DNA from: Candidatus Woesearchaeota archaeon
Lineage (GTDB): Archaea > Nanobdellota > Nanobdellia > Woesearchaeales > UBA10216
Assembly: GCA_016185705.1 (NCBI GenBank)
Contig: JACPMZ010000007.1
Coordinates: 1-64,000 of the forward strand
Length of the DNA: 64,000 nucleotides
Direction: 5' to 3'
The translations under genes were made by a program, and so were the position numbers. Positions 37,453-46,540 of the stretch are shown one piece after another. The notes under the pieces were generated by a model, which was given only the letters and a program-made list of their open reading frames with translations, searched no databases and had not been told where the DNA came from. Each line of letters opens with the position of its first letter. Within the stretch, counting starts at the first letter, position 1.

Positions 37453-37854
37453 TTACCTTCCCCTAAATCTTTCCATAATATGCTCTATTGACTCTCTCCC
37501 CTTTAAATCTAACAGCGGTTTTCCATTACCAGAGCTTACGCTTTCCCCTTTAAATGAACAGTAAACTGCACTTTCAAAACCAGGCACTGTTGTCCTTACA
37601 GGAAAGCCATTAATTCCTACATCACCCACTTCTCTGGTACTTTCAACAGCGTACTTGCAGGTAATAACAGGAACGCCGTAATTTTGGTGAACGCCGCATA
37701 CAGCACCATACGCCCCATCATCGCCAAGCGACTCCCTCATTTTACCGCCCTGCTCAACACACAGATTAACAAGAGCGCTTGCAGTTTCTTTAACAAGAGC
37801 GCTTACAGTTTCTTCATGTGCTTCAATCAAGTCATCTGCACCCATTCCAACCAC
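37453..37854 (-). CDS. Hypothetical protein (133 aa)
   Basis: Intact ORF with an AT-rich TATA-like region 'ttatataatttatataac' immediately upstream on the minus strand. Confidence 0.55.
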   Translation of the reverse strand: MVGMGADDLIEAHEETVSALVKETASALVNLCVEQGGKMRESLGDDGAYGAVCGVHQNYGVPVITCKYAVESTREVGDVGINGFPVRTTVPGFESAVYCSFKGESVSSGNGKPLLDLKGRESIEHIMERFRGR

Positions 37855-37915
37855 TCCAGTTTTATATAATTTATATAACTGTCCATGATGTGTTTAAAAG
37901 TTTTGCTATATACTG

Positions 37916-38320
37916 CTATATACCTGATAGGGTTACAGCCGCCTGCCTTCCTTTTCTCAGCAGATTCACCAAATCCCTGCTGAGGTGTTTGGCAGCTTTG
38001 TCTGCCCTTACTGCAAAGGTTCTTTCAGACGTGAAATCGCCGACTCTTATCACCATCTCTTTGTTGTCGTCAAAGTTTTTGTTGGGTGTCGCGGTAATAG
38101 TTTCAGAAATGCTGTCAACAGCTATTATTATTCTTACTTTATCTGCTGACAAGAATTGCCGTAACTTATACAAATCAAAATCCGCCTTTATGCCGAGAAT
38201 GCAGTCGCCGTTTGCCGTTAAGCTGCGGTCCTTTGTGAATTCAATGGTGTTTTTGTGCGTGGCTAAAATGTTTTTGTGGCCGAAGACTGGAAATGAATAA
38301 CTTTCTGCTATTTTGTCCAT
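37916..38320 (-). CDS. DUF371 family archaeal protein
   Basis: 'FGHKNILATHKNTIEFTKDRSLTANGDCILGIKADFDLYKLRQFL' typical of DUF371. Confidence 0.8.
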   Translation of the reverse strand: MDKIAESYSFPVFGHKNILATHKNTIEFTKDRSLTANGDCILGIKADFDLYKLRQFLSADKVRIIIAVDSISETITATPNKNFDDNKEMVIRVGDFTSERTFAVRADKAAKHLSRDLVNLLRKGRQAAVTLSGI

Positions 38321-38345
38321 AGCCCTGCCTCAGCGAAGCGGTAAA

Positions 38346-38585
38346 TTAAAGCAACTCATCAATCGGCGGCTTCTTGGCAGGCTGAGCTTTTGCTTTCTCA
38401 ACTTCCTGAGAGAGGTCAACGCCCAAATCCTTAAGCTCAGTTAAATGCATCTGCATTAGCTGCTCAACAATGGCGAGAATGCGCTGCATCTCCTGCCGCT
38501 CCTTTGCCAAAACCGAAAGCGAGCCCTTATGGAAGCCAATCTTCTCCTCATCGCCCCCAGCAGGCGCTTTTTTCGACTTTGCCAT
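38346..38585 (-). CDS. Hypothetical coiled-coil protein (79 aa)
   Basis: 'LSVLAKERQEMQRILAIVEQLMQMHLTELKDLG'. Confidence 0.55.
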   Translation of the reverse strand: MAKSKKAPAGGDEEKIGFHKGSLSVLAKERQEMQRILAIVEQLMQMHLTELKDLGVDLSQEVEKAKAQPAKKPPIDELL

Positions 38586-38638
38586 AGCTCAGTGAGTTGA
38601 ATGCTCATATTTAAATATTTCCTGATGACAGCCAATTC

Positions 38639-39523
38639 ATGGCAGAACTGGCTAAAATAACAAAAGGCGGGAAACTGGTCAGCAGGCGCAGCTGGGAAAA
38701 GCACATTGCATCGCTTTCCGCTGCCGCTGATTTTAAAGCCAGCAAAAGGCAATTAAAAGAAACTTTAAAAGAAAAAATATCAGAAGCAGTTGAAAAACGC
38801 ATTCCAAACAAAAAATTTGGAATAATGTTTTCCGGCGGAGTGGACAGCAGCACGATTGCGCTGCTTGCGAAGCAGCTTAAGGCAAAATTCATCTGCTACA
38901 GCGTGGGCATGGAAAACTCCAAAGACGTGGCAGAAGCAAAGAAAGCTGCGAAAAAGCTGAATTTCAAGCTGCGGTGCAAAACATTTACCTTGCCGGAAGC
39001 GGAAAAGCTCATCAAAAAAGCCGTCAAAATAACAGGAGAGCCAAATGTTGTGAACGCAGGAGTGGCAGCAGTTGAGATAGCAGCAATAGACTTAGCCGGA
39101 AAAGACGGCATTAACGCTTTTTTCGGCGGGCTCGGCAGCGAAGAAATATTCGCAGGATACAGGCGCCATGAAACCGCTGACGTAAACAAAGAGTGCTGGC
39201 GCGGCCTAAAGCAGATGTGGAGCAGGGATTTGCTAAGGGACAGCAAAGTAGCAGCAGCAGCGAAAGCTGTTTTTTTGGTCCCGTTCCTTGACCCGGAACT
39301 GATAACTGCAGCCATGAAAATTCCCGGCAAATACAAAATTAACGGCAATGGCAAGAAAATCATATTAAGGGAAGCGGCTGCCGAACTTGGCCTGCCGAAG
39401 CAATTTGCATACAGAAAAAAGATAGCTGCGCAGTACGGCAGCGGATTTGACAGGGCGATTGAAAAGCTTGCGAAGGCAAACGGCTATAAATACAAAAAAG
39501 ACTATCTTGCTTCGGTGCTGTAA
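38639..39523 (+). CDS. Asparagine synthase-like PP-loop protein
   Basis: 'KKFGIMFSGGVDSSTIALLAKQLKAKFICYSVGMENSKDVAEAKKAAKKLNFK', 'FFGGLGSEEIFAGYRRHE'. Confidence 0.88.
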   Translation: MAELAKITKGGKLVSRRSWEKHIASLSAAADFKASKRQLKETLKEKISEAVEKRIPNKKFGIMFSGGVDSSTIALLAKQLKAKFICYSVGMENSKDVAEAKKAAKKLNFKLRCKTFTLPEAEKLIKKAVKITGEPNVVNAGVAAVEIAAIDLAGKDGINAFFGGLGSEEIFAGYRRHETADVNKECWRGLKQMWSRDLLRDSKVAAAAKAVFLVPFLDPELITAAMKIPGKYKINGNGKKIILREAAAELGLPKQFAYRKKIAAQYGSGFDRAIEKLAKANGYKYKKDYLASVL

Positions 39524-39625
39524 CTTTTTTACTACTTGTCCAGACAATAAGCATCGCAGAAAGCATGCTGCAAAACTAAAAACTTTATATATTGGCAATT
39601 CTGCTTCCGACACTATATTTTTACA

Positions 39626-39976
39626 GTGATGTTAATGAAAGCGCTTTTGACATCTATACCATTGGCAGCGGCAAGCGCAGCATCAGCAGGCGCCCAGCCC
39701 GACTACCTCAGCACAGCAGTAAGCGGATTCGCAGAGGTGCTGGGCATTGTCCGTTCAAACATTCTGGCACAAATAGCCATAGGGCTGTTTGCCTTCATAG
39801 CTGCCATAATGCTTTATCTCAGGATGCGCAGCACAGCTGCAAACAACATGCGGCGGGCAAGGAATGCGCATGGGAAAGCAGTGGAGCTGCATGAATCAGG
39901 GAATGAAGAAGAAGCGTTGAAGCATTACGAAAAAGCCAACGAATTCAGGGAAAAGGCGCAAAATGAACTGGCATGA
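39626..39976 (+). CDS. Small membrane protein with signal peptide/TM and TPR-like C-terminus
   Basis: TM 'ILAQIAIGLFAFIAAIMLYL'; 'AHGKAVELHESGNEEEALKHYEKANEFREKA'; overlaps next gene. Confidence 0.65.
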   Translation: MMLMKALLTSIPLAAASAASAGAQPDYLSTAVSGFAEVLGIVRSNILAQIAIGLFAFIAAIMLYLRMRSTAANNMRRARNAHGKAVELHESGNEEEALKHYEKANEFREKAQNELA

Positions 39977-40652
39977 GGAACACGGATTCATTGAGGATCC
40001 TTTCGGCACGGGCAAAGGAGCATTCGTGCAGCAGGCGGTCAACCTCAACCAGCCCGCAGAAGAACTTATCTACAACATTGAGGCAGGCAACATGGTCCTG
40101 ATTCAGGGAAGCAAAGGAACAGGAAAAACAACCCTTGTGTTTGCAGCCGTAGACAAATTCAGGGGAGAGCGCAAAGTAATATACTTTGACTGCGAAAAAG
40201 ACCAGGTTGACATAAAAAAACTCATGCAAAACAAGTACGGCATTATTGGCAAGGTATTCAACCTGCTGCCAAAAGGCATGGTGCTGATGCTGGACAACTT
40301 CAAATCGCTGAGCAAACGCGACATCCAGCTGGCCAAATACTACTACGACAACAACTACCTGCGCTCAATAGTATTCTCGGGAAACGGCATTGAGCTGCCG
40401 GAAAACATTAAGGACAGAATAGGCAGCAGAATAATAAAACTCAAACAGCTGACAGCAAAAGACGCTGTTGAGCTTGTCAAAAACAGGGTTGGCTCGCTTG
40501 AATTTTTGCCTGAAAAAATCATCAAAAAAATACACGCAAAATCAAAAGACACCGCAGAATTCCTCAAAAACTGCAGCAGCGCCTGCCAGAAAGCAGCAGA
40601 CGAAGGCGCAGCGCAGGTAAGCGAAAAGCATCTAAGTGGTAAAAATGAGTGA
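39963..40652 (+). CDS. AAA ATPase (ExeA-like), first of tandem pair
   Basis: 'MNWHEEHGFIEDPFGTG', Walker A 'IQGSKGTGKTTLVFAAV', Walker B 'MVLMLDNF'. Confidence 0.75.
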   Translation: MNWHEEHGFIEDPFGTGKGAFVQQAVNLNQPAEELIYNIEAGNMVLIQGSKGTGKTTLVFAAVDKFRGERKVIYFDCEKDQVDIKKLMQNKYGIIGKVFNLLPKGMVLMLDNFKSLSKRDIQLAKYYYDNNYLRSIVFSGNGIELPENIKDRIGSRIIKLKQLTAKDAVELVKNRVGSLEFLPEKIIKKIHAKSKDTAEFLKNCSSACQKAADEGAAQVSEKHLSGKNE

Positions 40653-41538
40653 AACGTGGTATGAAAGCTTAGGATTCTCAACAAACCCATTTACAATAAA
40701 GCCGGCTGCGCTCAACAACGACATCTTCGGCATACAGAGTCAGCCCATAATAGAAAAAATAGGGAACGGCGAGACGCAGTTTGTAGAAGCTCCATTAGGC
40801 ATGGGAAAAACAACGCTGCTGAAAAGCATCATAGCCAAATTTGGCGGCAAACGCAAACTTGTCTATGCAAACTGCATCAAAAACGAATGCCTGGAAGTCC
40901 GCGAGCTGCTAAAAAACGCAACGCTCAAAGGCAAACTCTTCGGCACAATGCCACGCGAGATGATAATGATGATAGACGAGGCCCAAAGCATCAGCCAGGA
41001 GGACGCCCAGGAAATAACAGACTACATGCAGGACGGCCGCATCAAATCCGTGGTGTTCTTCGGAACGCAGTACAAAAAGAAGCAGCTGACAGACCAGCTC
41101 AACAAGTCTCTCAACGGGAACATAATAACCATTCCGTACATGACGCCTGATGAAGCAGTGCAGCTCGTGAGGAAAAGAACCGGCAACCTGAAGCTGCTGC
41201 CTGACTACGTAATACGCGAACTTTACGGAAGAGCGGCAGGAAATCCGCGAAGACTGCTGCAGCACTGCGAAGACATATGCAGGAAAGCAGCCGAACTGTC
41301 AATCAAGGAACTGACGCTGACAGATATCGGAATACTGCTGAAAACACCGCAAACAGCTTTTAAAAAAACAAAAAGAGCTGCAGCCGAAACAGCGAAGAGA
41401 ACCAGGAGAAAAACAAACAAATCCAGTAAAAAGACAGCAAAGAGAAGCGGCGAGATATCAACAACAGTAACATACTCCGGCTACAACCTGGACGACATAC
41501 GAACTTATGAAGAAGAGCTGCCCAAGCGCGCCCAATAA
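40645..41538 (+). CDS. AAA ATPase (ExeA-like), second of tandem pair, Lys/Arg-rich C-terminal tail
   Basis: 'MSETWYESLGFSTNPFTIKP', 'EAPLGMGKTTLLKSI', 'EMIMMIDEAQSI', 'AAGNPRRLLQHCEDI'. Confidence 0.8.
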   Translation: MSETWYESLGFSTNPFTIKPAALNNDIFGIQSQPIIEKIGNGETQFVEAPLGMGKTTLLKSIIAKFGGKRKLVYANCIKNECLEVRELLKNATLKGKLFGTMPREMIMMIDEAQSISQEDAQEITDYMQDGRIKSVVFFGTQYKKKQLTDQLNKSLNGNIITIPYMTPDEAVQLVRKRTGNLKLLPDYVIRELYGRAAGNPRRLLQHCEDICRKAAELSIKELTLTDIGILLKTPQTAFKKTKRAAAETAKRTRRKTNKSSKKTAKRSGEISTTVTYSGYNLDDIRTYEEELPKRAQ

Positions 41539-41592
41539 TGAAGCGCTTTTTCTGATTTGCCCTCCGCCCTTCCGGCAAAGCCGACTGCAGCG

Positions 41593-42672
41593 CTACTTAA
41601 AATTTATCTGCACAACGTCCTTGTCCTGCAGAACATGCTTTTCGTGCAGCAACTGGCCGGGAAACCTGGCAGAGCGCCCCCAGACTTTGGCGCTTTTAAA
41701 CTTCCTGAGAAAATCCTTGTGAAGCCGGACGCAAACATCAGCAATAGTGCTGCCTTCCCTGGCAATAAGCGGAATTTCAGTATCCGCCTTTTTGCCAGCT
41801 TCCTTCAGATAAATTCTAATCAGCTTCAGGCCATCATAAATCGCCTTTTTAATCTTTTCAGGATTGTCATTAATGGCAGAAATCAAAAGCGCGCCAGGAT
41901 AAACCTTCCTGACAACGCTGAGCTGCTGCCTTCCTGCAGCATCGCACTTATTGACAACAATGAGCGAAGGAACATAAACGCAATTTCCCTGAATGGCATC
42001 AATAAGCTCGTCTGCTGTAATGTCCTGCCTGATGACAATTGCGGAGTTATCAAGGGAAAACTCCCGCAAAATGCCCTCTGCAGTCTTCCGGTCCATTTTG
42101 GAGAGCTTCACAGTGGCAGCAAAATCAATGCCCCCGCGCTCCCTGCGCCTTATCCTGACGTTGGGCGGCGTTTCGTCAAGGCGGAAACCTGCTTTGTAAA
42201 GCTCTGCCCCAAGAACTTCCACTTCCGCATATGTAACTGCAGTTGTGATAAAAACGATTAAATCTGCAGACCTGACGACAGACAAAACTTCCTTTCCCAT
42301 GCCCGCACCTGAAGCTGCGCCCTCTATAAGCCCCGGTATGTCCAGCACCTGAACCCTGGCATGGTTGTACTCCATCGTCCCCGGAATGACAGTAAGGGTG
42401 GTGAAGTCATAATCAGCAATCTTTGAATCAGCGTTAGTGATTTTATTAAGGATGGTTGATTTGCCCACAGAAGGAAAGCCAACCAGCACAACCGTGGCAT
42501 CACCGCTCTTGCGGACGCTGTAGCCGCTGCCCTTCCTGCCGCTGCCGGAAGAAGCTGTGCGCAGGCGCGCAAGCTTTGCCTTAAGCAAGCCGATGTGGTG
42601 CTGAGTTGCCTTGTTATACTTGGTAGTGCGGATTTCCTCCTCAATCTCTGCAATCTGCTCCTCGCGGGACAT
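41593..42672 (-). CDS. DRG/Rbg-type GTP-binding protein
   Basis: 'VVLVGFPSVGKSTILNKITNADSKIADYDFTTLTVIPGTMEYNHARVQVLDIPGLIEGAASGAGMGKEVLSVVRSADLI'; C-terminal TGS-like domain. Confidence 0.95.
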   Translation of the reverse strand: MSREEQIAEIEEEIRTTKYNKATQHHIGLLKAKLARLRTASSGSGRKGSGYSVRKSGDATVVLVGFPSVGKSTILNKITNADSKIADYDFTTLTVIPGTMEYNHARVQVLDIPGLIEGAASGAGMGKEVLSVVRSADLIVFITTAVTYAEVEVLGAELYKAGFRLDETPPNVRIRRRERGGIDFAATVKLSKMDRKTAEGILREFSLDNSAIVIRQDITADELIDAIQGNCVYVPSLIVVNKCDAAGRQQLSVVRKVYPGALLISAINDNPEKIKKAIYDGLKLIRIYLKEAGKKADTEIPLIAREGSTIADVCVRLHKDFLRKFKSAKVWGRSARFPGQLLHEKHVLQDKDVVQINFK

Positions 42673-42712
42673 ATGCCAAAGCAGTTAAGAATTAGTATAT
42701 TAATGTTATTTT

Positions 42713-42997
42713 TCAGCGATAAGCTGCATTAACCCCGTACTTATCAGCAACTTTCTGAATGGCAGCATCCGTAAGCGTGTATCCATCTTCTACTGAGCCG
42801 GCCAGAAATCCTGCATTAACCATTTCCTCTATTCCCCCGCGTTTGGGCCAGACTGCAATCCAGCTTCCCTTATCCTGCGAGGCAATAACAACGTCAGCTG
42901 CAATCCTGTCCCAATCGCGGTTTTCAAAACAGTTCGCAAGAGGCAGCAATTTGCCCAGCTGATTTTTAATATCACCTGGCTTTATACCGTTGTCCAT
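42713..42997 (-). CDS. Hypothetical protein (94 aa)
   Basis: Intact ORF between conserved genes. Confidence 0.55.
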   Translation of the reverse strand: MDNGIKPGDIKNQLGKLLPLANCFENRDWDRIAADVVIASQDKGSWIAVWPKRGGIEEMVNAGFLAGSVEDGYTLTDAAIQKVADKYGVNAAYR

Positions 42998-43031
42998 GCA
43001 ATCAGAAGTCCTGGCTCATTTAAAATGTTTT

Positions 43032-43289
43032 TCACAGTTTCTCAAGTATGCTTGCGATGCTCCACAGCTGGGTGCGCGCATAGGGCTCCAGGTTGGTGTC
43101 ATCAGATATTTCCTCCAGAGCGTGCCTCACCTTGTCCACCCTTATTGAAATCTCGCATTCTTCCTGCAGGGCAGAGGAGCAGAAAGTAAGCTTGTCCTTA
43201 ACATTCCTCGGAATAGCATTGTCTGACTGCAGTTCCTCAAGAACACCGAGCATGCTAGTTATCTGTTCGCTTACTATCTTTGTCATCAT
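43032..43289 (-). CDS. UPF0147 family protein
   Basis: 'MLGVLEELQSDNAIPRNVKDKLTFCSSALQEECEISIRVDKVRHALEEISDDTNLEPYARTQLWSIASILE'. Confidence 0.85.
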   Translation of the reverse strand: MMTKIVSEQITSMLGVLEELQSDNAIPRNVKDKLTFCSSALQEECEISIRVDKVRHALEEISDDTNLEPYARTQLWSIASILEKL

Positions 43290-43602
43290 TTTTCATCGCC
43301 TCTAAAACTTCTTTCTGCAGAATCTCGGCTTTTTCCTGCGCAGCAGATTCCTGCTTTTCAATGGACTTAATGCGCAGATTTGCCATTTCCTTTTTATCTG
43401 CAAGGTCCTTAACCAGCTCCGGCTTTTTGGAGAGCACCATAACATTTCCAACAATCTTATATGCCTCGTCAGCATTTTCAAGCTCGTTCAACGCAGAGTC
43501 TATTTCCATCAGCTGCATCTGCAATGCCTGCTTCTGTGCAAGAAGCGCCTGCATACCCTGCTCAGTCAGCTGCAACTGCCTGATTTTCTCCTCATTGCTC
43601 AT
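43255..43602 (-). CDS. pfdB: Prefoldin beta subunit
   Basis: 'LTEQGMQALLAQKQALQMQLMEIDSALNELENADEAYKIVGNVMVLSKKPELVKDLADKKEMANLRIKSIEKQE'. Confidence 0.9.
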   Translation of the reverse strand: MSNEEKIRQLQLTEQGMQALLAQKQALQMQLMEIDSALNELENADEAYKIVGNVMVLSKKPELVKDLADKKEMANLRIKSIEKQESAAQEKAEILQKEVLEAMKNDDKDSKRTDN

Positions 43603-43820
43603 CTTATGCCTTTTGTTTTCTCGATAACAGTAAGCATTTTGGTAATGGAATTCAATACAGTGCGCAGCCCTGATGAATCTGCTGCCGATATTTCAAACAC
43701 CAAATTTTCATTACCCCGAAGCGTGTAATGTGCCCTGCCTTTAATGTCCTTGTCTTCTGCGGCAAAGCACTTCCTGATTATTCCGGATACGTCATGCACT
43801 GCGATTGTAGCCCTGTACAT
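43599..43820 (-). CDS. pcc1: KEOPS complex subunit Pcc1
   Basis: 73 aa; 'LVFEISAADSSGLRTVLNSITKMLTVIEK'; conserved position next to rpoP. Confidence 0.75.
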   Translation of the reverse strand: MYRATIAVHDVSGIIRKCFAAEDKDIKGRAHYTLRGNENLVFEISAADSSGLRTVLNSITKMLTVIEKTKGIR

Positions 43821-43957
43821 TATCTGGCCTTTACCTTGGTGGATGTCCTGCGCGGCTTAAACAGCACCTTGCTGCCGCAATAAGGACAGCGAACCTTTTT
43901 CCTTATATAATCTGCGGCAACTTTCTTGTTGCAATCAAAACACTTGTACTCAGCCAT
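43820..43957 (-). CDS. rpoP: DNA-directed RNA polymerase subunit P
   Basis: 'MAEYKCFDCNKKVAADYIRKKVRCPYCGSKVLFKPR'; start trimmed. Confidence 0.9.
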   Translation of the reverse strand: MAEYKCFDCNKKVAADYIRKKVRCPYCGSKVLFKPRRTSTKVKAR

Positions 43958-43958
43958 C

Positions 43959-44189
43959 TTACGCCTCAACTTCCACAATCTTTGAACCAATGCTGTACGC
44001 GCGCCCTGTGAATTTAGCTCCGCACTTGTTGCAATGCCAAATTCCGGCAGCAACCCTGCCTATCTGCCTGAAATGGCAATACGGACAAACATTAGAACGC
44101 CTTTCCCTGTCTATCTTGCCAACCTTATCCCTGAGCTTGCGGCCATAACGAACACCAAACCGTTTAGCAGAAACATTTTCTTCAGCCAT
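43959..44189 (-). CDS. rpl37ae: 50S ribosomal protein L37Ae (eL43)
   Basis: 'RFGVRYGRKLRDKVGKIDRERRSNVCPYCHFRQIGRVAAGIWHCNKCGAKFTGRAY'. Confidence 0.92.
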   Translation of the reverse strand: MAEENVSAKRFGVRYGRKLRDKVGKIDRERRSNVCPYCHFRQIGRVAAGIWHCNKCGAKFTGRAYSIGSKIVEVEA

Positions 44190-44377
44190 TTTAACACCCA
44201 CACCACAGCACTAAGGATTTGCGCACTGGTTTAAAAACGTTATGGTTTTGTAACAGCAATGTGTTATCCCGAAACTATTTCCCTACGGTGAGTTTCTTGG
44301 GAGTATGAAACTCACAAAAGGAGAATTACTGGAAACAATAAGACGAAAGAAACTTGCTAACAGAACCGCTCAGCTGT

Positions 44378-44908
44378 TCAACTCGGCAAATCCGACTGGC
44401 TGTCTTCCCTATTTGTAAAATGCCTGCGGTATAGCTCTTCAGTAAGAAGATGCAGGGTAGTTACGTCGCTGGCTTCAAGAACCAATGGGCCTTCCATCTC
44501 ACTGTTAAAGGGATGGCCGAGATAATACGGGCTTAATATCAGACGCTCACTTGTAACTCTCCTGAGCACGCCTGCAAACTCCCGCCCTGAATTTGTGGGC
44601 GCTAAAACATAGCAACCGACAAACTCTGTCCATGGGTGAGGTTCTTGCAGCTTACCATACATTTCAGCTGTTACCGGCTCAACAACTGAAATTTCGCCTG
44701 CGCGAAATTCCAACGGGATGCCAGTTTCTGCCAAATGCCCTGAAGTAGGGTCATACATTAGTCTTGGCTTCAGCCGCAGCCTATCCGGAGAAACATCCGC
44801 CAGAACGCCATAAAAACAGCCAGGCCCTGCATACACACGCACCATCTTGCCAATGCTGTTTCTGAATATCTGGTCCTTATCCTCCAGCTTCATCGGACCC
44901 TTTGACAT
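44378..44908 (-). CDS. Hypothetical protein with two internally similar Sm-like segments
   Basis: 'KMVRVYAGPGCFYGVLADVSPDRLRLKPRL..EISVVEP' and 'CYVLAPTNSGREFAGVLRRVTSERLILSPYY..DVTTLHL'. Confidence 0.6.
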   Translation of the reverse strand: MSKGPMKLEDKDQIFRNSIGKMVRVYAGPGCFYGVLADVSPDRLRLKPRLMYDPTSGHLAETGIPLEFRAGEISVVEPVTAEMYGKLQEPHPWTEFVGCYVLAPTNSGREFAGVLRRVTSERLILSPYYLGHPFNSEMEGPLVLEASDVTTLHLLTEELYRRHFTNREDSQSDLPS

Positions 44909-44947
44909 GATAAAAGTGAATCTGCCGCTCTTTAAATGTGTATTGCA

Positions 44948-45021
44948 TGGGGCTACCCGGATTTGAACCGGGGTCGTCTGGTCCCAAACCAGAAATGTTA
45001 GCCAAGCTGCACCATAGCCCC
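44948..45021 (-). tRNA. tRNA-Pro (anticodon TGG)
   Basis: Reverse complement ggggctatggtgcagcttggctaacatttctggtttgggaccagacgaccccggttcaaatccgggtagcccc. Confidence 0.92.
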
Positions 45022-45067
45022 GTAGCTGCTAATGATTCGCTGCTGGTTTTTAAATGTATTGCGAAAT

Positions 45068-45160
45068 AATGGAAGCATAAGCAATGCACAGGAACTGTTA
45101 TGCCTTCCAAACTTTAATTGAGGAGAATAAATATGCGAAACTATTGCCCTCAACTATGGC
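45068..45160 (+). repeat. Dispersed repeat (copy 2; partner at 19098-19190)
   Basis: 'aataatggaagcataagcaatgca..tatgccttccaaactttaattgaggagaataaatatgcgaaactattgccctcaact'. Confidence 0.6.
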
Positions 45161-45436
45161 GGAAGACACAGGCAACTATGCAAAAACAGGGCAATGTCAG
45201 GTAATGTGTGTTGCGATAATTAGCTGTGGCGGTAGCGGCTACTGCTACGAATACAAAACTATTGCAACTATTCCCGCCGCTGATACTTTCCCGATTAAAT
45301 TGAAATCGCCGTCTTCTGCAAACCTTTAAATACTGCACATATCCCTATTACTGTTATGAGAATGAAAATTCGCAGCGGAAATGAAAACTTCACTTCTTCT
45401 CCAATAGCCCCGGCTATATCTGAATAGACTGTAAAA

Positions 45437-46540
45437 ATGGTAACTAAGCTTACTGCCAAACAACAGCATGACCTGAAGAAATTCGTCAAGGAGCTGGAGC
45501 AGTACAAGGGCAGGCATACAGAGCTCGTAACTGTTTATGTTCCTGCAGGATATGACATGAACAAGATAATCCAGCAGCTGCAGCAGGAGCAGGGAACAGC
45601 AAGCAACATCAAGTCCGCATCAACGCGCAAGAATGTCATTGACGCGCTTGAGAGAATGGTACAGCACTTAAGACTGTTCAAGCAGACTCCTGAGCACGGG
45701 CTGGCTGTTTTCTCAGGCAACATAGCGCCTGAAGGAAAGCAGGACTTCAAGGTGTGGAGTCTGGAGCCGCCAATACCAATCCAGATGAAAGTTTACCGGT
45801 GCGACAAAACTTTTCTGCTTGACCTGCTGATTGAAATGCTGCAGGCAAAGGAAGTGTACGGGCTTATGCTGATTGACAGGCGCGAAGGCGTAATCGCAGC
45901 CCTCAGGGGCAAGGCAATAACAATCCTTTCAAAGCACACTTCAAACGTTCCTGGAAAAATGCGCGCCGGAGGCCAGTCAAGCGCAAGGTTTGGCAGAATA
46001 CGGGAAAACGCTGCAAAGGAATTTTATGACAGAATGGGCGAACACCTGAAGGAGGCATTTTTCGGCAACAAGGACTTAAAAGGCATAATAATCGGGGGGC
46101 CCGGGCCGACAAAACACGAGTTTATTGACGGAGACTTCATAACCGCTGAGCTTAAGAAAAAAATCATAGCTGTCAAGGACATAACATACACTGACGAGTT
46201 TGGCCTGCAGGAGCTGCTGGATGCCAGCCAGGATGTGCTCGCAAATGAAGAGCTGGCTGAGGAAAAAAAGCTGATGGCGAGGTTCTTTGATTACCTGGCG
46301 AAGAATGACCGCATGGTAAGCTACGGCGAGGACGATATAAGAAAAAAGCTGGAGCTTGGCGCTGTGGACATACTGATACTTTCCGAGTCGCTAAGCGATA
46401 ACATGATGGCAGATTTTGAGGCATTAGCGTCAAAGTACGGAACAAACGTGCAGATAATCTCCACAGAAACCAGGGAAGGCATACAGCTGAAGGAATTCGG
46501 CGGAATAGCAGCCATCCTGAGGTATGAAGTCTATGAATAA
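45437..46540 (+). CDS. prf1: Archaeal peptide chain release factor aRF1
   Basis: 'KMRAGGQSSARFGRIRENAAKEFYDRMGEHLKEAF' (GGQ), 'IIIGGPGPTKHEFIDGDF'. Confidence 0.96.
   Translation: MVTKLTAKQQHDLKKFVKELEQYKGRHTELVTVYVPAGYDMNKIIQQLQQEQGTASNIKSASTRKNVIDALERMVQHLRLFKQTPEHGLAVFSGNIAPEGKQDFKVWSLEPPIPIQMKVYRCDKTFLLDLLIEMLQAKEVYGLMLIDRREGVIAALRGKAITILSKHTSNVPGKMRAGGQSSARFGRIRENAAKEFYDRMGEHLKEAFFGNKDLKGIIIGGPGPTKHEFIDGDFITAELKKKIIAVKDITYTDEFGLQELLDASQDVLANEELAEEKKLMARFFDYLAKNDRMVSYGEDDIRKKLELGAVDILILSESLSDNMMADFEALASKYGTNVQIISTETREGIQLKEFGGIAAILRYEVYE

Noticed and set aside
44305-44418. Possible 37-aa ORF (MKLTKGELLETIRRKKLANRTAQLFNSANPTGCLPYL) preceded by gtgagtttc/gaaactcac hairpin
   Set aside because: Overlaps the 3' end of an antisense gene and has no other support; left unannotated
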